This document shows positions 1 to 8,222 of a DNA stretch of 64,000 nucleotides, one piece after another. The notes below the pieces were generated by a model. That model did no database searches. It had not been told where the DNA came from and saw only the letters and a program-made list of their open reading frames with translations. Positions within the stretch are counted from its first letter, which is position 1. Every line of letters begins with the position of its first letter. Source of the stretch: Deltaproteobacteria bacterium (GTDB taxonomy: Bacteria; Desulfobacterota; Desulfobacteria; Desulfobacterales; B30-G6); assembly GCA_022340465.1 (NCBI GenBank), contig JAJDNW010000022.1, positions 61,144 through 125,143 of the forward strand, written 5' to 3'. Made by a program: the position numbers and the translations under genes.

Positions 1-1
1 C

Positions 2-130
2 GCGGTGATCATGCTGCTGCGTCTGTTTTCCGGTTATCCCGAAGGTGTCATGTTTGCGGTACTGCTGATGAACGCGCTTACGCCCCTGATCAACCGGTGG
101 AACATACCACGGCCCTTCGGAGGTGCATAA
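2..130 (+). CDS. rnfD: RnfD C-terminus (partial gene, cut by window edge)
   Basis: Only the last 42 codons are present. The frame reads hydrophobic residues, then the Rnf/Nqr-type tail YPEGVMFAVLLMNA followed by TPLINRW and PRPFGGA before TAA. RnfD is a membrane subunit of the Rnf ferredoxin:NAD+ oxidoreductase and carries a covalent FMN, but that site lies upstream of the window. The stop abuts the GTG start of rnfG, consistent with one co-translated operon. Identity rests on the short tail plus the rnfG-E-A-B genes that follow. Confidence 0.9.
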   Translation, partial: AVIMLLRLFSGYPEGVMFAVLLMNALTPLINRWNIPRPFGGA

Positions 131-814
131 GTGACGCAGGCGCAGACATCGGAAAACGGTAAAATGCCGGCCCCGAGGAAAGGCGGACATCTTTTCCAGG
201 CCTGGCTGGTGTTGCTGCTTGCGGTTATTTTCGGTGCATGTTTATCAGCCGTGCATGTCAGCCTGAGCGGCAGGATTTCCGATAACAAGCTGAACGAAAG
301 CCTGGAAAAGATTCCCGAACTGATCTGGGGCGGTATGGAGCAAGGCGCCCCTCCTGACCAAGCGTCGATAGATATCGCCCCGGGGAGGATAGCGGTAACC
401 AGTGGCCAACGCACGACCTACTATCCTGTTTTCCGGGTGAATGCAGAAGGGGCACTGGCAGGATGGGTGCTCAAGGCCGCCGGGCAGGGGTATGCCGGGA
501 AAGTCGAGCTTCTCCTGGGGCTGAATCCGGCCGGAGACAAGATTACCGGGCTGTTCGTACTGGGGCAGTCGGAAACGCCGGGACTGGGCAACAAGATAAG
601 CTCCCCCGAATGGCTGGCCCAGTTTGCAGGGCAGCGGACGGCCGCTCCCCTGAAAGTGGTAAAGGGCGGCGAGCCCGCGCCGGGGGTTATCGATGCCATA
701 ACCGGGGCCACGATCTCATCGCGAAGCGTGACCGGCATCGTCAACCGGGCCATCGGGGAAACGCGGGGCCTCCTCACCCCCGAACAGATGAAGCTCACTG
801 AAAGGTCGCAATGA
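131..814 (+). CDS. rnfG: Rnf electron transport complex subunit G (FMN-binding)
   Basis: 227 aa with a GTG start directly after the rnfD stop. One N-terminal membrane segment lies at about residues 21-45, followed by an extracytoplasmic FMN-binding domain. The motif TGATISS near residues 191-197 fits the S/T-G-A-T flavinylation signature, which makes T194 the likely covalent FMN-phosphothreonine. RnfG relays electrons within the Rnf complex between reduced ferredoxin and NAD+ while Na+ or H+ is moved. The stop overlaps the start of rnfE (ATGA), which implies translational coupling. A flavin transferase (ApbE) would be needed and is not in this window. Confidence 0.95.
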   Translation: MTQAQTSENGKMPAPRKGGHLFQAWLVLLLAVIFGACLSAVHVSLSGRISDNKLNESLEKIPELIWGGMEQGAPPDQASIDIAPGRIAVTSGQRTTYYPVFRVNAEGALAGWVLKAAGQGYAGKVELLLGLNPAGDKITGLFVLGQSETPGLGNKISSPEWLAQFAGQRTAAPLKVVKGGEPAPGVIDAITGATISSRSVTGIVNRAIGETRGLLTPEQMKLTERSQ

Positions 815-1437
815 TGGCAAACCTTCCAACCCCAATGGAGCGGTTCGTGCAGGGCATACTGCCCGAAAACCCGGTATATCGTCAGTTTCTGGGGCTCTGC
901 CCCACACTGGCGGTGACCAACGGGCTGAAGCAGGCCATGACCATGGCCCTGGCGGTGGGCGTCGTCCTGCTGTGCGCCAACACCATCGTCAGCCTGATTC
1001 GCAACCTGTTGAAGCCGCACCTGCGCATCGTCGTTTTTACCCTGACCATCGCTACCTTTGTCACCGTCGTGGACCGGGTGCTGGCAGCCTACATGTACCA
1101 GATGAGCAAGACACTGGGTCCCTACATCCCGCTGATCATCGTAAACTGTATCATCATCTGCCGCTGTGAAGTGTGTGCTTCGCGGCAGTCAGTGGGCACC
1201 GCCGCGGCGGACGCCATCGGGCAATCCATCGGATTCGGGCTTGCCCTTGCCAGCATCGCCACGGTGCGGGAAATCCTGGGGACCGGCACGCTGGCCGGTT
1301 TTCAGGTGATGCCGGACAGCTGGCCGGCCTGGGTGGTGATGGTGCTGCCGCCCGGGGCTTTTATGACCTTCGGCCTGCTGGTGGCCCTGGTCAACTGGAT
1401 CGACAGCATCCGTCGTAAAAGCGAGAGGAGGGGATAG
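811..1437 (+). CDS. rnfE: Rnf electron transport complex subunit E
   Basis: 208 aa polytopic membrane protein of the NqrD/RnfE family, with about six hydrophobic segments. The conserved GLCPTLAVT loop and the VNC loop are present; these half-helices carry the cysteines that, with those of RnfA, hold the intramembrane 2Fe-2S cluster. The second loop is odd: it reads NCIIICRCEVCAS, whereas from memory the usual form is NCIILGRAEAFA, so three extra cysteines are present. It starts inside the rnfG stop and is followed 3 nt later by rnfA. Family assignment is firm; the meaning of the extra cysteines is unknown. Confidence 0.95.
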   Translation: MMANLPTPMERFVQGILPENPVYRQFLGLCPTLAVTNGLKQAMTMALAVGVVLLCANTIVSLIRNLLKPHLRIVVFTLTIATFVTVVDRVLAAYMYQMSKTLGPYIPLIIVNCIIICRCEVCASRQSVGTAAADAIGQSIGFGLALASIATVREILGTGTLAGFQVMPDSWPAWVVMVLPPGAFMTFGLLVALVNWIDSIRRKSERRG

Positions 1438-1440
1438 GCC

Positions 1441-2145
1441 ATGGATTATTTGTTCGACATCCTGCTGATTTCCCTGAGCGCGGCGTTGATAAACAATTTC
1501 GTACTCTACTATTTTGTGGGTATCTGCCCTTTTATCGGCGTGTCCAGGCAGGTGGGCATGGCCGTGGGCATGGGAAGTGCGGTCACCTTTGTCATGACGG
1601 TGGCGGTATTCCTGAGCTGGTCGATCACCACGCTCATTCTGGTGCCGGGAGCACCCCTCTCCAGCTGGGTGGCGGGATTTTTCCTGCCGGCAGAGCAGGC
1701 AGCCGCTATCGATATGACCATTCTGACCTACATTGTTTATATATTTTCCATTGCCTCCTCGGTGCAGTTCGTGGAGATGTATGTGCGCAAGTTCTATCCG
1801 TCGCTGTACAAGACCTTCGGTGTGTTCCTGCCGCTGATTACCACCAACTGCGCCATTTTGTTCGCCTGCCTGACCGTGATGAGCAACATCGTCGGCGTTG
1901 AGAATCCGGAGGAGGCCTGGGATTTGGGGCGCGCGCTGGCCCTGGGATTTTTCGGCGGAGTCGGGTTCACCATTGCCATCGTAATCATGGCGGGAATACG
2001 CGAGGAACTCGATATGTGCGATGTCCCCAAGGTTTTCCGGGGAACGGCCATTACCCTCATCGTGGGGGGAATACTGGCCATGGCCTTCATGGGGTTCACC
2101 GGGGTCGACAGCGGCATCCGGGTGGCGGTGACCGGTGCCCCGTGA
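1441..2145 (+). CDS. rnfA: Rnf electron transport complex subunit A
   Basis: 234 aa membrane protein of the NqrE/RnfA family, longer than the roughly 190 aa of the enterobacterial RsxA. The [10 protein letters not shown] and TTNCAI motifs carry the cysteines that share the 2Fe-2S cluster with RnfE. After TTNC the sequence continues AILFACLTV with an additional cysteine, where a glycine/valine-rich stretch is usual. There is an extra hydrophilic insertion around residues 70-90 (PGAPLSSW...PAEQAA). It lies 3 nt after rnfE in the same operon. A 169-nt gap with no gene then separates it from rnfB. Confidence 0.95.
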   Translation: MDYLFDILLISLSAALINNFVLYYFVGICPFIGVSRQVGMAVGMGSAVTFVMTVAVFLSWSITTLILVPGAPLSSWVAGFFLPAEQAAAIDMTILTYIVYIFSIASSVQFVEMYVRKFYPSLYKTFGVFLPLITTNCAILFACLTVMSNIVGVENPEEAWDLGRALALGFFGGVGFTIAIVIMAGIREELDMCDVPKVFRGTAITLIVGGILAMAFMGFTGVDSGIRVAVTGAP

Positions 2146-2314
2146 TCGGGTTCGCAGGTGGTCAGAAGGCGAGTCGGTAAGCGTGTCTACGGCCGCTGAG
2201 TTGACTCCCAACCTCATGGACGACTGACCACACACAGGATTTACACTGAATAATGAAAAGCATGCAAGTCGGACTGAACGAAGATAGCGGGAACCACTCG
2301 CATGGGGTGGCACG

Positions 2315-3226
2315 ATGACCTGGGTGACCATTGGATTGTCGGCCGGGACCCTTTTCGGCATGGCCATCGTGCTGACGAGCATCCTGGGATGGGCCAACAA
2401 AAAATTTTATGTCGATGTCGACGAGAGGGTGTTGGCCGTTCTCGACGCGCTTCCCGGGGCCAACTGCGGCGGGTGCGGTTACGTGGGGTGCGGAGAATAT
2501 GCCGAGGCCGTCGTGCTGGAAAAAGAGGCGGTGAATCTGTGCACCGTGGGGGGACAGAACTGTGCCGTGGCGGTGGCCGGCATCATGGGCGTGGAGGTGG
2601 GCACCATGCTGCCTTTTCGCCCCATTATTCACTGCGGGGCCCACTATGACGACCGCCTGGGACGCAGCGCGTACCGCGGCGAGGAACGATGTACGGCCGC
2701 CAATCTGGTGACGGATGTCCAGGGATGCATTTACGGATGCCTCGGGTTCGGTGACTGCGCCCGGGCGTGCAATTTCGATGCGCTGCACGTTGTCGACGGA
2801 CTGGCCACGGTGGATTATGAGAAATGTGTGGGCTGCGGCGCCTGCGCCAAGACCTGTCCGCGCAATATCATCACGATGACGCCCTTCAAGTCCGACCGGG
2901 TGCTGGCGGTGACCTGCTCCAACAAGGACAAGGGCAAGGACGTCATGGCCGTTTGTAAGGTGGGCTGCATCGGGTGCGGTGCCTGTACCCGAAAATCGGA
3001 CTTGTTCACGCTTGAAAACAACCTGTCCACCATCAACTATGACGCTTACACGGCCGAGTGCCCGCTGGAAGTGCTGGAGGCTTGTGAAAAATGCAAACGC
3101 CACCGGCTGGTGTTCGTGGGCAAGCCAAGTGCGGACGATATTGAAAAGACAGCTGACAAGGAACTCCCGGAGGTGGTGGAGCCCGAGTTCAAAACCACGG
3201 TGGATGACATGGAGTGGAGAGGCTAA
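2315..3226 (+). CDS. rnfB: Rnf electron transport complex subunit B (polyferredoxin)
   Basis: 303 aa iron-sulfur subunit. It has one N-terminal membrane helix (residues 4-26), then the CGGCGYVGC four-cysteine motif of the Fe-S (RnfB/HydA-type) domain. Further clusters follow at CIYGCLGFGDCARAC, CVGCGACAKTCP and CKVGCIGCGAC, and the C-terminal tail is acidic. RnfB takes electrons from reduced ferredoxin at the cytoplasmic face. Gene order (C)DGEAB matches the anaerobic Acetobacterium/Clostridium-type cluster rather than the proteobacterial ABCDGE order. The ATG at 2315 follows a GGGGTGG ribosome-binding-like stretch. An overlapping frame beginning at 2302 is a shadow. Confidence 0.95.
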   Translation: MTWVTIGLSAGTLFGMAIVLTSILGWANKKFYVDVDERVLAVLDALPGANCGGCGYVGCGEYAEAVVLEKEAVNLCTVGGQNCAVAVAGIMGVEVGTMLPFRPIIHCGAHYDDRLGRSAYRGEERCTAANLVTDVQGCIYGCLGFGDCARACNFDALHVVDGLATVDYEKCVGCGACAKTCPRNIITMTPFKSDRVLAVTCSNKDKGKDVMAVCKVGCIGCGACTRKSDLFTLENNLSTINYDAYTAECPLEVLEACEKCKRHRLVFVGKPSADDIEKTADKELPEVVEPEFKTTVDDMEWRG

Positions 3227-3319
3227 TGCCCGAACCTCAAGGTTGCAATGCTGGGGTGAATTTTATACGCTATTTGTCTGGGATCTGTAATCGGTGACAA
3301 CCATATTTTAGGAGGCTTC

Positions 3320-4267
3320 GTGGAAAGCAGGGTCAAAAATAAAATACTTTTGGCCGTGGACGGATCGGACCAGGCTCTGGAAGCAATCCGCTACGCCTGT
3401 GCCATGATGCCGGTCGAGCAGACGGAATTCGTCCTGTTTTATGTGGGCACGGGATTTCCCGAAGTTTTCTGGGACATGAATGGAAACCCGCTATACCGCA
3501 CCAAGAAGGTGGGGGTCATGGGCTGGTTGGCAACCAGCCAGCTGGTCATGGGTGAGTTCAAGGAAAAAGCCTTCAAGATACTGGCTGATGCCGGTTTCGG
3601 GCGGGACGCCGTTCGCGTCAATACCCGTGCCAAACGCACCGGCGTTGTAAAAGACATTATCCAGGAAACCTACCAGAATTACGGCGCCATCGTCATCGGT
3701 AATACGGGTATGAGTCGCATAAAGGACCTTTTGGCCGGCAGCATGGCCAAAAGGCTGGCCAACAAAGTGAAACACATGCCGTCGGTGATCGTGGACGGCA
3801 AGCCGGCCCCGGGCAGGATTTTGATCGCGCTGGACGAGTCGATAGAATCCATGCGCGGCGTCAGCAGTGTTGCCGCTTTGATTGGGGCGTCCAACCCGAC
3901 AGTGACCCTGTGCCACTGCCTGTATCCCAAAACGATTTTCCGTTCTTACGAAAAATCACAGGATATCGACGCTGCCGAAGAGGACTGGCAGGCCTACCAC
4001 GAAAGCCGGTTCAAACCCTACATGGACGAGGCCACCCAGCGTCTGGTGGATGCCGGCATCGCCGCGGAGAACATCAGCCGGGAAATCGTTCTGACCAGAG
4101 GCAATATCATCGAAAAGATCATCGGGGTGGCGCTGAAAGGGGATTTCGGAACCATCGTCGTGGGGCACCGTGAAGCCGCCGGATTTTTCGAGGCCCACTT
4201 CAGGGGGCGTTTCAGCGACAGGATTATCGATTCACTCGAAAACAGGGCCGTGTGGGTGGTGTCCTGA
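3320..4267 (+). CDS. Tandem universal stress protein (two UspA domains)
   Basis: 315 aa, starting with GTG after a good GGAGG site. Two UspA folds occur in tandem. The first begins ILLAVDGSDQAL and ends with an intact ATP-binding signature GNTG-x9-GS (IGNTGMSRIKDLLAGS). The second begins ILIALDESIES, and its matching loop (VVGHREAAGFFEAHFRGRFS) is degenerate. The first domain is therefore expected to bind ATP and the second probably not. It sits 93 nt downstream of rnfB and may be read through from that operon. Usp proteins in anaerobes are linked to energy stress; the specific role here is unknown. Confidence 0.88.
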   Translation: MESRVKNKILLAVDGSDQALEAIRYACAMMPVEQTEFVLFYVGTGFPEVFWDMNGNPLYRTKKVGVMGWLATSQLVMGEFKEKAFKILADAGFGRDAVRVNTRAKRTGVVKDIIQETYQNYGAIVIGNTGMSRIKDLLAGSMAKRLANKVKHMPSVIVDGKPAPGRILIALDESIESMRGVSSVAALIGASNPTVTLCHCLYPKTIFRSYEKSQDIDAAEEDWQAYHESRFKPYMDEATQRLVDAGIAAENISREIVLTRGNIIEKIIGVALKGDFGTIVVGHREAAGFFEAHFRGRFSDRIIDSLENRAVWVVS

Positions 4268-4687
4268 TGGCAGCCCGTATCAACATGACGCGCTGGTTGT
4301 CTAAAAAGATTGCGGGCCACCTTCGGGACTTCCATCGTAGGATGGACCATCCACTACATCGTCACTGTGTAAGCTAGACTTGATCCGCCATTTCGGTATG
4401 ACACTATCTGCATTTTTTGCCAAAGTGGGAATATCCTCCATTGTATCACCGGTCAGGGCATGGCAGGATTAAACACAAAACACCCCGTTCAAGACATTTG
4501 AAACATCCCATTTCTTGACCCATCTTAACAAATCATGTATATTTCTAATAATCACTTAAATCATAGCTGATTTGAAGTCGAATCACCGCAGTTGAATCTG
4601 AGCTCATCAGAATCTTGACCTGTTCTCACCTTTCTTTTTTGTATCATCTTCTATTAATCTCTAAATGCTGAAACGAAGGTGATCTCC
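4268..4687. other. Intergenic stretch, AT-rich in its second half
   Basis: About 420 nt between the stress protein and the adenylate cyclase. No credible reading frame, hairpin terminator or RNA gene was seen. From about 4500 onwards the composition shifts to AT-rich and stays so through the next two genes, marking the left edge of a compositionally distinct segment. Confidence 0.6.
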
Positions 4688-6631
4688 ATGCCTCCTGAAG
4701 AAAAAGTCACACGTAAACTGAGTGCCATTCTTTCAGCCGATGTCAAAGGCTACAGTATTCTGATGGCTGACGATGAGGTTCACACAATTCAGACCTTGAA
4801 GGCATATCGGCAAATCATTTCAGATTTAATATCCGAGCATTCAGGTCGTGTCGTGGACAACCCCGGTGATAATATCCTCGCTGAGTTCAGGAGTGCGGTA
4901 GATGCCGTTGGGTGTGCCGTTAAAATCCAAAGAAAATTGGATCAAAAAAATTCTAAATTTGTCGAGGAAAAAAAGGTTAGGTTTCGAATTGGGGTCAACA
5001 TTGGTGATGTCGTACAGGATGGAGACCGTATTTATGGCAACGGCGTTAATGTCGCTGCCAGAATAGAGGGTTTGGCTGAACCTGGTGGCGTGTGCATATC
5101 ACGGAATGCATATGATCACATTAGCGACAAGCTAAATTTTGGATATAAGTATCTTGGCGAGCATTCTGTTAAGAATATTAAAAAGCCGGTCAGAGTATAC
5201 AAACTCCTAATGGCTGATGAAGATGCTGGAAAGTTAATCGGTGATGTGCCGAAACCTGTCGTAAAAAACTGGATATGGGCAACCATCGTGGTTGCTGCGA
5301 TTGTTATCACATCAGTTGCCTGGCAAGTTTATCAGAAGATGGCTAAGCCGGATTTTGAACCTGCGAAGGTTGAAAAAATGGCTTTCCCCTTACCCGACAA
5401 ACCATCTATTGCGGTGCTTCCATTCGCGAACGTTGGAGCAGATCCCGAGCAGGACTATTTTAGCGACGGGATCACAGACGACTTGATTACCGATCTTTCC
5501 AAGGTTTCAGGGTTGTTCGTCATCGCCCGTAATTCGGTTTTCACCTACAAGGGAAAGCCCGTCAAAGTGCAGCAGGTTGCGGAGGAACTCGGTGTTCGAT
5601 ATGTGCTGGAGGGTAGTGTCAGAAGAGGGGGCGATAAGCTGCGTGTGAACGCGCAACTTGTCGACGCCACCACGGGTCATCACCTCTGGGCTGATCGCTA
5701 TGACGGCCACATCGACGATGTATTCGAGCTGCAGGACAAGATAAACCAGAAGATCATCGCGGCTCTAGCTGTACAGCTGACAGTTGGTGAAAAGGAAACC
5801 GTTGATCGCAAGTATACTGATAGCATTGCGGCTTACGATGCCTTCCTGCAAGGTCGAGCCCATTATCTGCGGCGCACGCCGGAGGATTTCGCAGAGGCGG
5901 TCAGATACTTTAAAAAGGCCGTTGAACTGGATCCCGGCTATAGCCGGGCTTATGCCATGCTGGCGCTAACCTACTGGGAGAGTCACCATAATTTTTGGAA
6001 CCAGAGCCTGGGAGTGCCGTGGTACGGGGCGCGAATCAGAGCCCAGACCTATTTGCAAAAAGCCATGAAGAACCCTACCGCTTTAGTATACCAGGTCGAG
6101 TCCAGAATATTGATCGGGTTGCATAAACACAAAGAGGCCTTGAACAAGGCGGAATGCGCCATCTCCATGGATCCCAATGACGCCAATAGCTACCTGTATA
6201 TGGCGTATGCACTGATACACGCAGGCAGACCGGAAGAAGCGTTCGACTTCATCAAAACCGCAATTCGAATCGATCCTAATTATCCCGCCTATTATCTGTT
6301 TGTCCTCGGGTTGGCACACTTCAACTGTGAGCAATTCAAAAAGGCCGCTAGCGTGCTTGAAAGAGCTCTTCAGCGAAATCCTGTAAACTATGTCCCGCTA
6401 ATTTACCTCGCGGCCGCTTACGCCCATCTAGGTCGTAAACAAGATGCGAAAGCAGCCATTCAGAAGCTCAATGAGTGCCTGCCAGTCGTATCCGTTGATT
6501 TTGAAAGCCATCCAGTCATGGCAGGCAGATACAAGCGCTCCGAAGACAGGGATCGCCTGCTTGATGGGTTACGAAAGGCAGGGTTGCCGGAAACGCCTTA
6601 TGACATTTTACACCAACTTGGAAATGGCTGA
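4688..6631 (+). CDS. Class III adenylate/guanylate cyclase with TolB/FlgO-like and TPR domains
   Basis: 647 aa from the ATG at 4688, chosen because AAGGTGA lies six bases upstream; a GTG at 4679 is in frame but has no such site. The N-terminal catalytic domain (about 10-175) has the first metal Asp in SADVKGYS, the second in NPGDNILAEF, and the N..R pair in VNVAARIE. One membrane helix follows at about 198-218. A FlgO/TolB-N-like domain comes next (IAVLPFANVG, YFSDGITDDL, YVLEGSVRR) and then several TPR repeats to the C-terminus. It probably makes cAMP in response to a signal read by the C-terminal half. It is 63 nt upstream of the next gene and AT-rich relative to its neighbours, suggesting transfer. 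Confidence 0.88.
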   Translation: MPPEEKVTRKLSAILSADVKGYSILMADDEVHTIQTLKAYRQIISDLISEHSGRVVDNPGDNILAEFRSAVDAVGCAVKIQRKLDQKNSKFVEEKKVRFRIGVNIGDVVQDGDRIYGNGVNVAARIEGLAEPGGVCISRNAYDHISDKLNFGYKYLGEHSVKNIKKPVRVYKLLMADEDAGKLIGDVPKPVVKNWIWATIVVAAIVITSVAWQVYQKMAKPDFEPAKVEKMAFPLPDKPSIAVLPFANVGADPEQDYFSDGITDDLITDLSKVSGLFVIARNSVFTYKGKPVKVQQVAEELGVRYVLEGSVRRGGDKLRVNAQLVDATTGHHLWADRYDGHIDDVFELQDKINQKIIAALAVQLTVGEKETVDRKYTDSIAAYDAFLQGRAHYLRRTPEDFAEAVRYFKKAVELDPGYSRAYAMLALTYWESHHNFWNQSLGVPWYGARIRAQTYLQKAMKNPTALVYQVESRILIGLHKHKEALNKAECAISMDPNDANSYLYMAYALIHAGRPEEAFDFIKTAIRIDPNYPAYYLFVLGLAHFNCEQFKKAASVLERALQRNPVNYVPLIYLAAAYAHLGRKQDAKAAIQKLNECLPVVSVDFESHPVMAGRYKRSEDRDRLLDGLRKAGLPETPYDILHQLGNG

Positions 6632-6694
6632 GGATAACGACAAGCGTTTACCCCCAACGCAACCCGTTATTTAAAAACAAGGAGTTATAAGCCC

Positions 6695-8071
6695 ATGAAA
6701 CGATTAAGAAACAAAAAGAGGCAGGGGAGGCATATAGACAACATATCCAGGAGAGATTTTTTAAAAACGGTTGGTACGGGATTGGTTGCCACCGGGTTGG
6801 GAAACGACATCATCCGTCCAAGAAGGGTTCGCGCGGGCAAAAGGCGGCTGAAGATTCTTCAGTGGAGTCACTTTGTCTCCCCTTTCGACGATTGGCTTGA
6901 CAACACATATGTCAAGGAGTGGGGAGAGAAGAATGGCACAGAGGTCTCCGTGGACCACATAAGCTACGCCCATTTGAAGTATAAGGCGGTTTCTGAAGTC
7001 AAGGCACAAGAAGGGCACGATCTGTTCATGTTCGTAGATCCGCCCCCAGCCTTCGAGGGACAGGTAATTGATCACGGCGATATCTACAGGAAATGTGAAA
7101 AAAGATATGGCAAGGCGATTACGTTGGCCCTCAAAAGTACGTACAACCCCAGGACAGGAAAGTATTTTGGCTTTTGCGACAGCTACGGCCCCGATCCGAT
7201 TAACTACCGGAAGGATCTCTGGGAAGGGGTAGGCTTTTACCCCGATACCTGGGAAGATGTGCGCATCGGTGGTGCCAAGATAAAACGTAAATACGGCATT
7301 CCGGTCGGTATTGGTCTTTCCAAAGATATAGACTCCAACATGGCTATGAGAGCCATTTTGTACTCTCATGGAGGTTCGGTTCAGGACGAAGAGGGAAATG
7401 TGGTTCTCAATTCTAAGCAGACCCTGGAAGCAGTTAAATTCGTCCGCGCACTTTTCGAAGAAGCGATGACGGCCGAGGTCTTGAACTGGGACTCCGCCTC
7501 CAACAATAGCTTCATGCTGGACGGCAAGGGTTCTCTGGTTGTAAACGCCATTTCCATCAGCCGCACTGCAGAAAAAGAGGAGGAGTATGACGAAATTGAA
7601 GGTAAAATTTGGCTGGCCAAGGCACCCGCGGGTCCTGTGAGACGCGTAGGTCTGGCACACATCATCAGCGTTTATGTTATCTGGAAGTTTGCCGAGAATA
7701 TCGAGGGTGCCAAACAGTTCCTCGTCGACTATATCGGTAACTTCAGAAGTGCGTTTCTGGCAAATGAGTTCTACAATTTCCCTTGCTTTCCCGACACTGT
7801 TCCAGATATCGACACGCTCATTGCCGAAGATGTCAAGGCCGAACCACCTAATAAGTATGCGGTGCTTGGGGATGTAACAAACTGGACCGCCAATGTGGGC
7901 TATCCCGGACATACCAACGCCGCCATAGACGAAATTTTTGGTACCGGTCTGATTACAACCATGTTCAAACGAGCTGCCACCAATGAAATGAGGCCGGAAG
8001 ATGCTGTCAAACAGGCAGAGGCAAAATGCAAGGAGGTTTTTGCCGCCTGGAAGCGGAAGGGGTTTGTATAA
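6695..8071 (+). CDS. Tat-exported extracellular solute-binding protein (ABC transporter family 1 type)
   Basis: 458 aa, ATG preceded by AAGGAG. The twin-arginine signal SRRDFLKTVGTGLVATG lies at about residues 18-34. The mature part resembles family 1 binding proteins of the sugar/polyamine (MalE/PotD-like) type: ILQWSHFV at the start, a GVGFYPDTWEDV hinge-region segment, and a C-terminal helix-rich portion. Use of the Tat path implies folding before export. No permease or ATPase lies beside it; it is paired only with the upstream cyclase, so it may act as a ligand sensor rather than a transporter part. That role is inference. The ligand cannot be read from sequence. Confidence 0.82.
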   Translation: MKRLRNKKRQGRHIDNISRRDFLKTVGTGLVATGLGNDIIRPRRVRAGKRRLKILQWSHFVSPFDDWLDNTYVKEWGEKNGTEVSVDHISYAHLKYKAVSEVKAQEGHDLFMFVDPPPAFEGQVIDHGDIYRKCEKRYGKAITLALKSTYNPRTGKYFGFCDSYGPDPINYRKDLWEGVGFYPDTWEDVRIGGAKIKRKYGIPVGIGLSKDIDSNMAMRAILYSHGGSVQDEEGNVVLNSKQTLEAVKFVRALFEEAMTAEVLNWDSASNNSFMLDGKGSLVVNAISISRTAEKEEEYDEIEGKIWLAKAPAGPVRRVGLAHIISVYVIWKFAENIEGAKQFLVDYIGNFRSAFLANEFYNFPCFPDTVPDIDTLIAEDVKAEPPNKYAVLGDVTNWTANVGYPGHTNAAIDEIFGTGLITTMFKRAATNEMRPEDAVKQAEAKCKEVFAAWKRKGFV

Positions 8072-8222
8072 TTTCAAAGGAAAATGATTCATCTTCCCAG
8101 TAGACTTGCGATGGCTCCAATTATCTAATGCAATAAGTCTCCCCTGAGAGCCTGCAATACCATGCTGTCAAGTAAAGTCCTGACCTTGGCCTGTCTGTCT
8201 TTTAACTGTTTGTGAGATGGTC

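Noticed and set aside
2302..2649. Alternative frame overlapping rnfB
   Set aside because: Arginine/glycine-rich shadow of a real coding region; the rnfB frame has complete Fe-S motifs.
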